Below, one piece after another: positions 53,878 to 64,000 of a DNA stretch of 64,000 nt (its first letter is position 1; each line of letters opens with the position of its first letter). The notes below the pieces were generated by a model. It saw only the letters and a list, made by a program, of their open reading frames with translations, ran no database searches and had not been told where the DNA came from. Source of the DNA: DASYLJ01 sp964404165 (GTDB taxonomy: Bacteria; Desulfobacterota; Binatia; DP-6); contig CAYOIZ010000023.1 in the NCBI GenBank assembly GCA_964404165.1, forward strand, positions 1 through 64,000, written 5' to 3'. The position numbers and the translations under genes were made by a program.

Positions 53878-54971
53878 GCGCACAGGCCACCATCGCGGTC
53901 TTCGCCGGCGACGGCATCGGTCCCGAGGTCACGGCCGAAGCGCAGGCCGTGCTCGAGCTGGTCGCGCCGCGCCATGGGCTCTCGCTGACGTTCAGCCCCG
54001 GCGTCATCGGCGGCGCCGCCATCGACGCCACCGGCAACCCGCTGCCCGCAGCCGAGCTCGAGCGCGCGAAGGCGTCCGACGCCGTGCTGCTCGGCGCCGT
54101 CGGTGGCCCCAAGTGGGACGATCCGAAGGCGACGGTCCGTCCCGAGCAGGCGTTGCTCGGGCTCCGCAAGGGACTCGGACTGTATGCGAACCTCCGGCCG
54201 GTGTGGACCGTCCCGTCGCTCATCGGCTCGTCCACGCTCCGTCCCGAGGTGCTCGACGGCGTCGACCTCGTCGTCGTGCGCGAGCTCACCGGCGGCATCT
54301 ACTTCGGCAAGCCCAGCGAGCGGCGCGGCACCGCGCCCAACCGCGAGGCCGTCGACACGCTGACGTACACCGAGGAGGAGATCGCCCGCGTCATGCACGC
54401 CGGCTTCGCGCTCGCGCGCCAGCGTCGTCGCAAGCTCACCTCGGTGGACAAGGCCAACGTCATGTCGTCCTCGCGTCTCTGGCGCGAGATCGCCAACGAG
54501 GTGCGGCGCGACTATCCCGACGTCGCCTACGAGGACGTCCTCGTCGACGCCATGGCGATGCACCTCATCCGCCGGCCGCGCGACTTCGACGTCATCGTCA
54601 CCGAGAACCTCTTCGGCGACATCCTCACCGACGAGGCCTCGATGCTGGCCGGGTCGATGGGCATGCTGCCGTCGGCGTCGCTCGCCGGGGCGCCTGCGCC
54701 GGGGACGCGCTGTCACGGCCTGTACGAGCCCATCCACGGCTCGGCCCCCGACATCGCGGGGCAGGACAAGGCCAACCCGCTGGCGGCGATCCTGTCCGCG
54801 GCCATGCTGTGTCGCTGGTCGCTCGGCAGCCCCGCGGCGGCCGACGTCATCGAGAAGGCCGTGTCCGACGTGCTCGACGCCGGTCACCGCACCGCCGACC
54901 TCGACGCGGGCGGCGCACCCGTCGGATGCCGCGCCATGGGTCGTCTCGTGCGCGAGCGGCTGGAGGGCTGA
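53874..54971 (+). CDS. leuB: 3-isopropylmalate dehydrogenase
   Basis: A 365-residue NAD-dependent beta-decarboxylating dehydrogenase of leucine synthesis. Landmarks are IAVFAGDGIGPEVTAEA, LRKGLGLYANLRPVW with substrate Arg residues, VVRELTGGIYFGKPSERRG, SVDKANVMSSSRLWREI, TENLFGDILTDEASMLAGSM with metal Asp residues, and YEPIHGSAPDIAGQDKANP for NAD. GTG 53874 overlaps the leuA stop. leuC and leuD are not in the window. Confidence 0.97.
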   Translation: MSAQATIAVFAGDGIGPEVTAEAQAVLELVAPRHGLSLTFSPGVIGGAAIDATGNPLPAAELERAKASDAVLLGAVGGPKWDDPKATVRPEQALLGLRKGLGLYANLRPVWTVPSLIGSSTLRPEVLDGVDLVVVRELTGGIYFGKPSERRGTAPNREAVDTLTYTEEEIARVMHAGFALARQRRRKLTSVDKANVMSSSRLWREIANEVRRDYPDVAYEDVLVDAMAMHLIRRPRDFDVIVTENLFGDILTDEASMLAGSMGMLPSASLAGAPAPGTRCHGLYEPIHGSAPDIAGQDKANPLAAILSAAMLCRWSLGSPAAADVIEKAVSDVLDAGHRTADLDAGGAPVGCRAMGRLVRERLEG

Positions 54972-54973
54972 GC

Positions 54974-55993
54974 ATGGCGACGGACGCCCTGACGGTTGCG
55001 GTGGTCGGAGCGTCCGGGCTCGCGGGTCGCGAGATCCTGCGCCTGATCGAGAGCCGCGCGTTTCCCGCCGGCGAGGTGCGACTCCTGGGGTCCGTGCGGA
55101 CCGCCGGGGCGCGCGTCGAGGAGGGCGGCATCGCGGCGCAGGTGGTGCTGCTGGCGCCGCATCTGTTCGACGGCGTCGACGTCGCGTTCTTCGCGGCCGG
55201 CCCCACGATCTCGGGCGAGTTCGCGCCCATGGCGTCCGAGGCCGGTGCGGCGGTCATCGATCTCACCAGCCGCTTCCGCTTCGACGAGCTGGTGCCGCTC
55301 GTCGTGCCCGAGGTGAATCGCGAGGGGCTCGCCGACTGGCGCGAGCGCGGCATCGTCGCCAACCCGAGCGGCACGGCCATCGCCCTCTCCGTCGTGCTGG
55401 CGCCGCTGCTGGCCGAGGCGGGGCTCCGCCGTGTGCAGGTGTCGACCTACCAGGGCGTCGCCGGCGCCGGGAAGCGCGCCATCAATGCGCTCTCGAAGGA
55501 GACCATCGGTCTGCTCAACGGCCGCGGCACGAAGCGCACGCGGTTCGCGCGCCGCATCGCCTTCAACGTGCTGCCGCAGGTGGGCGCGCTCGAGCCCGGT
55601 GGTGCTACCACGCACGAGCTGCAGGCCATGGAAGAGACGCGTCGCGTGCTCGGCATTCCCGATCTCCCGATGCAGATCACGGCCGTCCGTGTGCCGGTGT
55701 TCTTCGGTCTCGGGCTCGCCGTCAACATCGAGACCGAACGCCCGATGAGTCCCGAGGAGGCCGCCGCCGTGCTGCTGCCCGCGCCGGGCATCCTGCTGCA
55801 CGGCACCGAGCCCGATCCCTATCCGACGCCCATCGAGGTGACGGGCTCGGAGGCGACGCACGTGGGACGCATCCGCACCGACCCGTCGACGGAGAACGGG
55901 CTCTCGCTGTGGGTGTCGCTCGACAGCATCGGCAAGGGCGCAGCGCTGAACGCGGTGCAGATCGCCGAAGTCCTCGTGCGCGATCACCTCTGA
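54974..55993 (+). CDS. usg: Usg-1-type aspartate-semialdehyde dehydrogenase homologue, catalytic residues lost
   Basis: A 339-residue protein with the complete Asd fold: VAVVGASGLAGREILRLIES, VDVAFFAAGPTISGEF, QVSTYQGVAGAGKRAI, RRIAFNVLPQVG and ITAVRVPVFFGLGLAV. The nucleophilic Cys of the N-x-N-C/GNC motif is replaced: the sequence is VANPSGTAIALS, with Gly133 in its place. The active-site His of the VRVPV-x2-GHS motif is also gone (GLG, Leu246). It therefore should not make aspartate semialdehyde. Its place just before truA matches usg of gamma-proteobacteria, which is also inactive-looking. A real asd must lie elsewhere. It follows leuB by 2 bases. Confidence 0.85.
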   Translation: MATDALTVAVVGASGLAGREILRLIESRAFPAGEVRLLGSVRTAGARVEEGGIAAQVVLLAPHLFDGVDVAFFAAGPTISGEFAPMASEAGAAVIDLTSRFRFDELVPLVVPEVNREGLADWRERGIVANPSGTAIALSVVLAPLLAEAGLRRVQVSTYQGVAGAGKRAINALSKETIGLLNGRGTKRTRFARRIAFNVLPQVGALEPGGATTHELQAMEETRRVLGIPDLPMQITAVRVPVFFGLGLAVNIETERPMSPEEAAAVLLPAPGILLHGTEPDPYPTPIEVTGSEATHVGRIRTDPSTENGLSLWVSLDSIGKGAALNAVQIAEVLVRDHL

Positions 55994-55997
55994 CGGG

Positions 55998-56771
55998 ATG
56001 CAGCTCCGGCTCGTCGTCGAGTACGAGGGGACGAACTATCAGGGCTGGCAGCTCCAGCCCGACGGACCCACGATCCAGGAGACGCTCGAGCGTGCGCTCG
56101 CGACCGCGCTGCGCGAGCCGATCCGTGTGCGCGGTGCCGGACGCACCGATGCCGGCGTGCACGCCTTGGGACAGGTGGTGGCCGCACCGGTGACGCGCGT
56201 GCCCGACGATCTCGAGCGGCTGCAGCGCAGCCTGAACGCGCTCACGCCCGACGACATCGCCATCCGCGAGATCGCCGTCGTCGACGACGCCTTCGATCCG
56301 CGGCGCGACGCGTCCAGCCGCGTCTACGAGTACCGCATCCTCACCACGCACGCGCCGTCGGTGTTCTGGCGCTCGTGGAGCTGGCACTTCTCGCGGCCCC
56401 TCGACGCCGACGCGATGCACGTGGCGGCGCAGGCGCTCGTCGGCGAGCACGACTTCGCGGCCCTCTGCGGCGCCGATCCCGCGGCACCCGATCGGACCAC
56501 CGTCCGTCGCGTGCTGGTGAGCGCCGTGACGCGCGAACCACCCTTGCTCGTCTACCGCGTCGAGGCGACGGCCTTCCTGAAACACATGGTACGCAACATC
56601 GTCGGCACCCTGGTCGAGGTCGGCCTGGGGGAGCGTCCGGCGGACGCCATGCCGGGGCTGCTCGCGTCGCGTGACCGGACCCGGGCCGGGCCCACCGCCC
56701 CGGCGATCGGGCTGGTGCTCCGTGCGGTGCGCTACGAGGGGCGTTCGGCCCCGGTGCGGCCAAAGTCCTGA
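55998..56771 (+). CDS. truA: tRNA pseudouridine(38-40) synthase
   Basis: A 257-residue enzyme that modifies the anticodon arm of tRNAs. The N-terminus is LRLVVEYEGTNYQGWQLQPD, the catalytic Asp is in GAGRTDAGVHALGQVVA near residue 53, and the C-terminal half has SRVYEYRILT and FLKHMVRNIVGTLVEVG. It starts 4 bases after usg and is probably the last gene of the leu operon. In other bacteria loss of TruA relaxes Leu and His attenuation, since it modifies those leader-reading tRNAs; here it sits in the attenuated operon. Confidence 0.95.
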   Translation: MQLRLVVEYEGTNYQGWQLQPDGPTIQETLERALATALREPIRVRGAGRTDAGVHALGQVVAAPVTRVPDDLERLQRSLNALTPDDIAIREIAVVDDAFDPRRDASSRVYEYRILTTHAPSVFWRSWSWHFSRPLDADAMHVAAQALVGEHDFAALCGADPAAPDRTTVRRVLVSAVTREPPLLVYRVEATAFLKHMVRNIVGTLVEVGLGERPADAMPGLLASRDRTRAGPTAPAIGLVLRAVRYEGRSAPVRPKS

Positions 56772-56878
56772 CACCGCGCACCGCGGCGTCCGACACCGGA
56801 GCCCGGATCCAGTGCGACGGTACGTCCCACCGTGCTGGCACCGGGCTTGCTGGCTGGGGCGTGGTGGTGGAGTGGTGG

Positions 56879-58228
56879 TCAGCGGGGCGGACGCGTGGGC
56901 GTTCGGCTGCGCCAGGTGCGCAGGCGTTCCCCGATCTCGCGTTCGCGCCCGCGATCGGTGGGCTCGTAGTAGCGACGACCGGCCAGCGCCTCGGGCAGAT
57001 AGTCCTGCTCGACCACGGCATCCGGATGGTCGTGCGGGTACTCGTAGCCCGCGCCGTAGCCCAGCCCCTTCATGAGCGGCGTGGGCGCGTTGCGGATGTG
57101 GAGCGGGACGGGGAGGGCGCCGGTGCGCCGCACGTCCTCCGAGGCGGCCTGCATGGCGAGGTAGGCGGCGTTCGACTTCGGACAGGTGGCGAGGAACGTC
57201 GCGGCCTGGGCGAGGGGGATGCGTCCCTCGGGCAGACCGACGAAGTGGACGGCGTCGCGCACCGCGATGGCGACCTGCAGCGCCTGCGGATCCGCGTTGC
57301 CGACGTCCTCGGCGGCGAAGATCACCATGCGTCGCGCGATGAAGAGCGGGTCTTCGCCGGCCTCGAGCATGCGCATCACCCAGTAGACGGCGGCGTCGGG
57401 ATCGCCGCCGCGCATGCTTTTGATGAAGGCGGAGATGACGTTGTAGTGCTCCTCGCCGCCCTTGTCGTAGCGCAGCGCGCGCTGCTGGGAGGCCTCTTCG
57501 AGCAGCGGCAGGTCGAGCGTGTGGGTCTTCCGTGCGCGCGCGATGCGCGCCGCCAGCTCGAGCGCACCGAGCACGACGCGCGCGTCGCCCTGACCGTGTC
57601 CGACGAGGAACTCGCGCGCCTCGGCCGTGATCTCGAGCCGATCCGCGCCGAGCCCGCGCTCGGCGTCGCCGAGCGCGCGATCGACAAGCGTGCCGAGGTC
57701 GGCGTCGGTGAGCGGCTCGAGCACCAGCACGCGCGTGCGCGAGATGAGCGCCGGAATGACCTCGAACGACGGGTTCTCGGTGGTGGCCCCCACCAGGATG
57801 ATCGTCCCGGCCTCGACGTGCGGCAGGAAGGCATCCTGCTGCGACTTGTTGAGTCGATGGATCTCGTCGACGAACAGCACCGTGGGCTGTCCCGTGCGGG
57901 CCAGCTCCTGGCCGGCCTCCTCGACGAGGATGCGCAGCTCCTTCACGCCGTGCAGCACGGCGGAGAAGCTGGCGCTGCGCGCGCCGCTGGCGGCGCCGAG
58001 CAGCCGGGCGAGCGTGGTCTTGCCGGTGCCGGGCGGACCCCACAGGATCAGCGATTCGAGCCGGCCGCCCGCGAGCAGGTCGCGCAGCACGCGTCCGGGG
58101 CCCAGCAGGTGCTGCTGGCCGATGAACTCCTCGACCGTCCGCGGTCGCATCCGCTCGGCCAGTGGGGCGTGCGCGGCGCGTGCGGCGGGAGCCTGGGCGC
58201 GGGGAAACAGCTCGGGCTGACGCGCCAT
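56879..58228 (-). CDS. rarA: replication-associated recombination protein A (MgsA/RarA AAA+ ATPase)
   Basis: A 449-residue clamp-loader-like ATPase acting at stalled forks. Visible are PLAERMRPRTVEEFIGQQHL, Walker A LWGPPGTGKTTLARLL near residue 65, Walker B TVLFVDEIHRLNKSQQDAFL, sensor VGATTENPSFEVIPALISRT, and the C-terminal tetramerisation part RRMVIFAAEDVGNADPQALQ and GLGYGAGYEYPHDHP. ATG 58228 is the start; the open frame further 5' is a shadow of nadK. It stands alone on the minus strand between truA and nadK. Confidence 0.95.
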   Translation of the reverse strand: MARQPELFPRAQAPAARAAHAPLAERMRPRTVEEFIGQQHLLGPGRVLRDLLAGGRLESLILWGPPGTGKTTLARLLGAASGARSASFSAVLHGVKELRILVEEAGQELARTGQPTVLFVDEIHRLNKSQQDAFLPHVEAGTIILVGATTENPSFEVIPALISRTRVLVLEPLTDADLGTLVDRALGDAERGLGADRLEITAEAREFLVGHGQGDARVVLGALELAARIARARKTHTLDLPLLEEASQQRALRYDKGGEEHYNVISAFIKSMRGGDPDAAVYWVMRMLEAGEDPLFIARRMVIFAAEDVGNADPQALQVAIAVRDAVHFVGLPEGRIPLAQAATFLATCPKSNAAYLAMQAASEDVRRTGALPVPLHIRNAPTPLMKGLGYGAGYEYPHDHPDAVVEQDYLPEALAGRRYYEPTDRGREREIGERLRTWRSRTPTRPPR

Positions 58229-58309
58229 GATTGCTGGTCTATCACACGGTTCTCGGGCTGGAACACGTCCGGAGCGCGTGCTACGACCACGCCGCGACGA
58301 GGGGTCGAG

Positions 58310-59174
58310 ATGGGGCGCATCCGGACGGTTGGCCTGGTGGTGAAGCGCGACCATCCACGTGCCACCAACCTGGCGAAGCGCATCGTCGCGTTTCTGGCGC
58401 GGCGGCGGGTGAAGGTGCTCCTCGACGAGGAGGCCAGGCTTCCCGGGGCTGCGCTGCGCACCAAGGCGGCGCTGGCGCGCGAGGCCGATCTCATCGTCGT
58501 CCTGGGCGGCGACGGGACGCTGCTGTCGGTCGCTCGCCGCGCCGACGCCCGCGTGCCGATCCTCGGCGTCAACATGGGCGAGCTCGGCTTCCTCACCGAG
58601 GTGGCCGAGCCCGAGGCCATGGAGATGCTGGCGCGCGTCCTGGCGGGTCGCTTCGAGATCGACCGCCGCATGGCGGTGAGCGCGGTGCTCGAGCGCGGCG
58701 GCAAGATCATCCGGCGGTTTCGCGCCCTCAACGACGTCGTCGTCTCGAACGGCGCACGAGCGCGCATCATCCGGCTGCGGGTCTCCGTCGACGGCCTGCC
58801 GGTGACGAGCTACAAGGCCGACGGGCTCATCGTGGCCACGCCCACCGGCTCGACGGCCTATTCGCTCTCCGCGGGCGGACCCATCGTCGAGCCCACGGTC
58901 CAGGTGCTGCTGCTGTCGCCGATCTCGCCACACACGCTGTCGAACCGCCCCATGGTGCTGCGACCGGAGGCGGTGGTGCGCATCACGCTCGCGTCGGGTC
59001 AGCAGGACGTGGTGCTCACCATCGACGGTCAGGACAGCATGCCGCTCGAGGGCAACGACGTCGTGTCCGTGCGACGCGCGCGCTCGGCGGTGTCGCTGGT
59101 GCACTCGCCCGATCGAACCTACTACGACGTCCTCCGCTCGAAGCTCGGCTGGGGCGTCAACCAGGGAGGCGGGC

Positions 59175-59200
<26 letters not shown>
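58310..59200 (+). CDS. nadK: NAD kinase
   Basis: A 296-residue ATP-NAD kinase that makes NADP. The signature is LIVVLGGDGTLLSVARRADA near residue 63, then GVNMGELGFLTEV, ALNDVVVSNG, YKADGLIVATPTGSTAYSLS and a C-terminal strand region DVVLTIDGQDSM. ATG 58310 is preceded by GAGGGG. Its end overlaps recN by 26 bases, a frequent bacterial pair. Confidence 0.96.
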
Positions 59201-60890
<1,690 letters not shown>

Positions 60891-60948
60891 CGCCAACTGA
60901 CGATACGGATAGCCCGTTGCGACCCGACCGATCCAGGAGGTGTTCACA

Positions 60949-61866
60949 ATGCTAGCAGGAGGACGTGTCATCGTGCGTGCCGCGATGGGCCGGTATCTCC
61001 CGGTCATGCTGGCCGCCGCGGTGGTGGTGGGAGGGGGCGTCGCCGCCCGCTCGACGCTGCACGAGCTGCACGAAGCCCGGAAGGAACTCGACTGGGTGCA
61101 TGCGCGGCTCGTGGAGAAGCGAGCGCTGGTCCGCCGGCACCAGGACGAGATCGCACTGCTCGCGGGCTCGGTCGAGCGCGTGACGCGGCAGGCGCAGGGC
61201 GCGCGTGAGCGGGCGGCGCAGCTGCGTCGGGTGGCGCATCTGGAGGAGAGCCGCGAGCTCGAGATGTCGCCGCTCAAGCCGGACGTCATCCCCGACAGCG
61301 GCCAGCCGCTGTACTCCGAGGCGGGCAGCCTGGCGCTGCAGCAGCTGGCATGGCTCGAGGGCCAGACGGCGTCGATGAACGAGTCGGTGGTGTTGCTGAG
61401 CACCCTCATGAAGGAGAGCAAGGCCAGCCGGGGCAGCATTCCCAGCCGCTGGCCCGTGCGTGGCAACGTGACGTCCGACTTCGGCATGCGTCGCGCCCCG
61501 CTCGGCGGCGGCTCCGACTTCCATCCCGGCGTCGACATCAAGGCGACGATGGGCACGCCCGTCACGACGACGGGGGCGGGCGAGGTCGTGTACGCCGGCT
61601 ACATGGCAGGCTACGGCGCCATGGTGATCGTCGACCACGGGGCCGATCTCAAGACCGTCTACGCCCACCTCTCGCGCATCTACACCGAGGTCGGTCGCCG
61701 CGTCCGGCAGGGCGAGGTCGTGGGTGCGGTCGGCAACACCGGTCGTGCGACGGGGGTCCACCTGCACTACGAGGTCCGCCTGGCCGGCCAGGCCGTCGAC
61801 CCCGGCTGCTGGCTCGCCAGCGGTGCCGGCGCGTCCCGCCCGATCTCGTTGACCAGCGGGGGGTAG
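60949..61866 (+). CDS. M23 family metallopeptidase with N-terminal coiled coil
   Basis: A 305-residue envelope protein. One anchor helix (YLPVMLAAAVVVGGGVAARS) is followed by a coiled coil at about residues 40-95 (RKELDWVHARLVEKRALVRR), a linker, and a LytM/M23 domain from about residue 170: SDFGMRRAPLGGGSDFHPGV, with the first zinc His and Asp, GYGAMVIVDHGADLKTVYAHL and VHLHYEVRLAG with the H-x-H motif. All zinc ligands are present, so it may cleave peptidoglycan rather than only activate amidases. AGGAGG seven bases upstream fixes ATG 60949 over GTG 60940. Confidence 0.9.
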   Translation: MLAGGRVIVRAAMGRYLPVMLAAAVVVGGGVAARSTLHELHEARKELDWVHARLVEKRALVRRHQDEIALLAGSVERVTRQAQGARERAAQLRRVAHLEESRELEMSPLKPDVIPDSGQPLYSEAGSLALQQLAWLEGQTASMNESVVLLSTLMKESKASRGSIPSRWPVRGNVTSDFGMRRAPLGGGSDFHPGVDIKATMGTPVTTTGAGEVVYAGYMAGYGAMVIVDHGADLKTVYAHLSRIYTEVGRRVRQGEVVGAVGNTGRATGVHLHYEVRLAGQAVDPGCWLASGAGASRPISLTSGG

Positions 61867-61908
61867 CCGGCTATACGGGGCGTCCTTTCGTCCCGTTCCC
61901 AACCGTGT

Positions 61909-61981
<73 letters not shown>

Positions 61982-62168
61982 CTTTTCTTCTCTCGCTCAT
62001 TCGCTCGGTCGTTGCTACGTTTTTCCGCTTCTGAGGCTTAGTCCCGCGTCCCGGTCCTGACGCCGATTTCGGCGGAGTGTGCGGGAAGTGTGCGGGTTGG
62101 GAGCACCGTGCTCCCGTCGCTCCTGTTCGGCGCTTGAGACCTGCCATACCCGAGCGCAGCCTGGAGCT

Positions 62169-62567
62169 GTGACGAGGAAGCAGCGCTCCGTCGTGCGGAT
62201 GGGCGCCATCGTCGTGGCGGGAATTCTCGCCCAGCCCCTCATCTTCCCGGACTCGGACCTATCCATCGACGCCCCTCCGTGGCTGCCCGGTGGGAACGTC
62301 ACGCTCCTGCTGCTCTTGTGCGTGCTCACCTGGGTGCTGGCCCGTCGCGTCGCACGCGACCCCACGCTGCCCCCCGTCCACCGGCGACGCGCTCTCCTGT
62401 GCATCGCAGTGCCCGTCGCCAGTCGCGCCGTCTACACCGCGCTGCGGCTGTTCCTGGAGCCCCTGCCCGGCGCCATCATCGTGCTGGAAGCCATCGCGTT
62501 CATCGGCATCTTCGGGTGCAGCTACATCTTCGCCGGACAAGAGCCCGCCAGCGCCCTGGGCACCTGA
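62169..62567 (+). CDS. small membrane protein, uncharacterised
   Basis: A 132-residue protein with about three hydrophobic helices: MGAIVVAGILAQPLIF, NVTLLLLLCVLTWVLA and AIIVLEAIAFIGIFGCSYIF. GTG 62169 is the chosen start; ATG 62199 is possible. No family is recognised. It lies between tRNA-Ala and a tRNA-like 3' end, so it may belong to a small inserted segment. Confidence 0.55.
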   Translation: MTRKQRSVVRMGAIVVAGILAQPLIFPDSDLSIDAPPWLPGGNVTLLLLLCVLTWVLARRVARDPTLPPVHRRRALLCIAVPVASRAVYTALRLFLEPLPGAIIVLEAIAFIGIFGCSYIFAGQEPASALGT

Positions 62568-62652
62568 GCCCCGCTCCCGCGCCGTCTGCTCCGCCGCGCG
62601 CTCGGCGTCCTTCATGGCGATGTGGACGGCAAGTGGTCTAGGCAGCGAGGTC

Positions 62653-62677
62653 AGGGGTTCAACTCCCCTCGGCTCCA
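62653..62677 (+). other. tRNA/tmRNA-like 3' end, candidate attachment-site remnant
   Basis: T-arm AGGGG-TTCAACT-CCCCT followed by CGGCTCC and discriminator A, with no matching 5' acceptor, D-arm or anticodon upstream. The 10 bases CGGCTCCACT equal the end of tRNA-Ala at 61974-61983, but the T-stem differs; the TTCAACT loop is typical of tmRNA. It may be the scar of an element that used a tRNA or tmRNA 3' end. Confidence 0.45.
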
Positions 62678-62780
62678 CTCCCCAACTGCTGCGCATCCGC
62701 CCGAGATCTGCGGCGTGGTGTCCCTGGGCACCAGGACGCATTGACGCCGGACCGCGCGGCTCCGTATGGCGGGGCTGGCC

Positions 62781-64000
62781 GTGCGAATGGAGAGCAGCCG
62801 CATCTCGACGAAACGGAGCCCCCTGCGACTCGCGGCGACGTGCGTCGCGTGCTGTGTGGCGCTCGTCTGCGGGGTGCGACGGGCGAGTGCGACGCGTCGG
62901 GCCGGTGGGGGCCTCGCCATCGGCATCCTGGCGTACCAACCATCCACGCCGACGCTGAACCTCGACGGCGCGACCGGTGTCGCGTCGGACGCGTCGGGTG
63001 CGATCTACGTGACCGGGAACACGTCCTCTCCAGACTTCCCGACCACGCCCGGAGCCATGCAGCGCTCTCTGCGGGGCGGCACCTTGCTCGGCAGAGACGC
63101 GTTCGTCGTGAAGATCGATGCCGACGGTCACGTCGTGTACTCGACCTATCTCGGCGGCTCGGACGACGATTCGTCGGGCGGGATCGCCGTCGATGCCGAC
63201 GGCAACGCCTATGTCGTCGGCACGACGCAATCGCTCGACTTCCCGACGCTCCACGCGCTCCAACAGCCCCGACCCGAGGCACGCACGACGGCGTTCGTCA
63301 CGAAGCTCGACCCGACGGGGCGAGCGACGTTCTCGACGTACCTTGGCGGCGGTGGCGCGAGCGGGGCGGCCGCGGTCGCCGTGGATGCGTCCGGCCTCGT
63401 CTACGTCGCCGGATTCACCACCTCGCCCGACTTCCCGACGACGATCACTCCGTGTCGGAGCGACCCCGATGCGTTCATCGTCCAGCTGTCCCCCACGGGG
63501 TCGCTCGGCTTCGCCACGTGTCTCGGGGGTAGCGAGGACGACACTGCCAGCGGGCTGCACGTCGATGCCTCCGGTGTGTACGTGGCCGGCACGACGCGCT
63601 CGACCGACTTCCCCACAACGCCGGGCGCGTTTCAGCGCGAGCTCCGACGACGCGACGAGGTCCGTGGCAACGGCTTCGTCGCGAAGCTCGATGGTCACGG
63701 TCGCACGCTGCTCTACGGAACATTCCTGCCCATCGACGGCGCCAGCGGGCTCGCCGTCGATGGTGGCGGTGCGGCGTACGTGACGGGGCAGGTGACGTCG
63801 GCGACGATGTGGGCGTTCACCACGACGCCCGGTGTCGTGCAGCCTGCTCCGGGAAGCGACATCGATGCCGCCGTCATCAAGCTCGACGCCCTGGGGCAGG
63901 ACCTCGTCTACGCGACGTATCTCGGGGGGACGGGATGGGACGGTGGAACGGCGATCGGCGTCGACGCCACCGGCGCGGCCTACGTCGCCGGCGAAACGCA
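62781..64000 (+). CDS. SBBP-repeat beta-propeller protein, exported (C-terminus beyond window)
   Basis: An open frame of 406 codons without stop to the right edge. The N-terminus is export-signal-like (LRLAATCVACCVALVCGV, with ATG 62787 an alternative start). From about residue 60 it consists of repeats of roughly 55 residues of the SBBP type: GVASDASGAIYVTGNTSSPD, FPTTPGAMQ, FVVKIDADGHVVYSTYLGGS, then DADGNAYVVGTTQSLDFPT, DASGLVYVAGFTTSPDFPTT and DATGAAYVAGE. At least five units are visible. Each likely forms propeller blades of a surface or secreted protein. Function unknown. Confidence 0.85.
   Translation, partial: MRMESSRISTKRSPLRLAATCVACCVALVCGVRRASATRRAGGGLAIGILAYQPSTPTLNLDGATGVASDASGAIYVTGNTSSPDFPTTPGAMQRSLRGGTLLGRDAFVVKIDADGHVVYSTYLGGSDDDSSGGIAVDADGNAYVVGTTQSLDFPTLHALQQPRPEARTTAFVTKLDPTGRATFSTYLGGGGASGAAAVAVDASGLVYVAGFTTSPDFPTTITPCRSDPDAFIVQLSPTGSLGFATCLGGSEDDTASGLHVDASGVYVAGTTRSTDFPTTPGAFQRELRRRDEVRGNGFVAKLDGHGRTLLYGTFLPIDGASGLAVDGGGAAYVTGQVTSATMWAFTTTPGVVQPAPGSDIDAAVIKLDALGQDLVYATYLGGTGWDGGTAIGVDATGAAYVAGET

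Noticed and set aside
54974..55993. Functional aspartate-semialdehyde dehydrogenase (asd)
   Set aside because: The nucleophilic Cys and the active-site His are both replaced, and the position before truA fits usg.
62605..62677. A complete second tRNA gene
   Set aside because: Only the T-arm and 3' acceptor strand are present; no 5' acceptor, D-arm or anticodon stem can be paired.

Overview
This is a 64 kb stretch of a very GC-rich chromosome with strong G/C preference at third codon positions. The host is a Gram-negative, double-membraned bacterium: there is a complete tol-pal operon, a lysophospholipid/lipid A-type acyltransferase, an outer-membrane beta-barrel protein and several lipoproteins. 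Myxococcus-type cysteine-rich repeats, RTX repeats, SBBP propeller repeats and many exported oxidoreductases suggest a delta-proteobacterial or Binatota-like soil/aquatic lineage. That placement is inference; no rRNA gene is present.

Left part, about 1-31 kb, is accessory: short, often divergent or convergent units. In order it holds a GAF/coiled-coil protein (cut by the left edge); three tiny zinc-ribbon genes around an aldose epimerase; an acyltransferase; a methyltransferase; a four-gene unit led by a MocR/PdxR regulator and divergent from a glutathione transferase; a 272-bp MITE-like palindromic repeat element; a ferredoxin; a DEAD-box helicase; an outer-membrane protein; a membrane protein; a kinase-less KdpD-like protein; a thioesterase; Tat-exported PhoX and flavin amine oxidase; an ankyrin membrane protein; a TauD dioxygenase; an exported M20 amidohydrolase; a mosaic RTX protein; a catalase/cytochrome b561 pair; a cupin/TetR divergent pair with operator-like repeats; and a tRNA-Leu next to an integrase-like remnant.

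Right part, about 31-62 kb, is a dense housekeeping block: pgk-tpiA-secG on the minus strand, then on the plus strand tolQRAB-pal-cpoB, ribF, rluD, rho, rpsB-tsf-pyrH-frr-uppS-cdsA-rseP-tsaB, a DUF465 gene with ilvN-ilvC, psd-pssA, a leucine attenuator with leuA-leuB-usg-truA, rarA (minus), nadK-recN, an M23 peptidase and tRNA-Ala. Most neighbours overlap by ATGA, GTGA or TGATG, so translation is coupled through long operons joining cell-envelope energy transduction, translation, lipid synthesis and branched-chain amino acid synthesis.

The right end, 62-64 kb, turns accessory again: a small membrane protein between tRNA-Ala and a tRNA/tmRNA-like 3' end, then an SBBP beta-propeller protein that runs off the window.

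The most notable signals are a ribosome-mediated leucine attenuator before leuA (28-codon leader peptide with nine Leu codons, mutually exclusive hairpins and a T-tract); an Asd homologue before truA that has lost both catalytic Cys and His (Usg-type); a KdpD relative with neither N-terminal KdpD domain nor kinase; a repeat element with nested palindromes, present once as a full inverted pair and once as a half copy; and two 15-bp TetR operator-like sites 31 bp apart.
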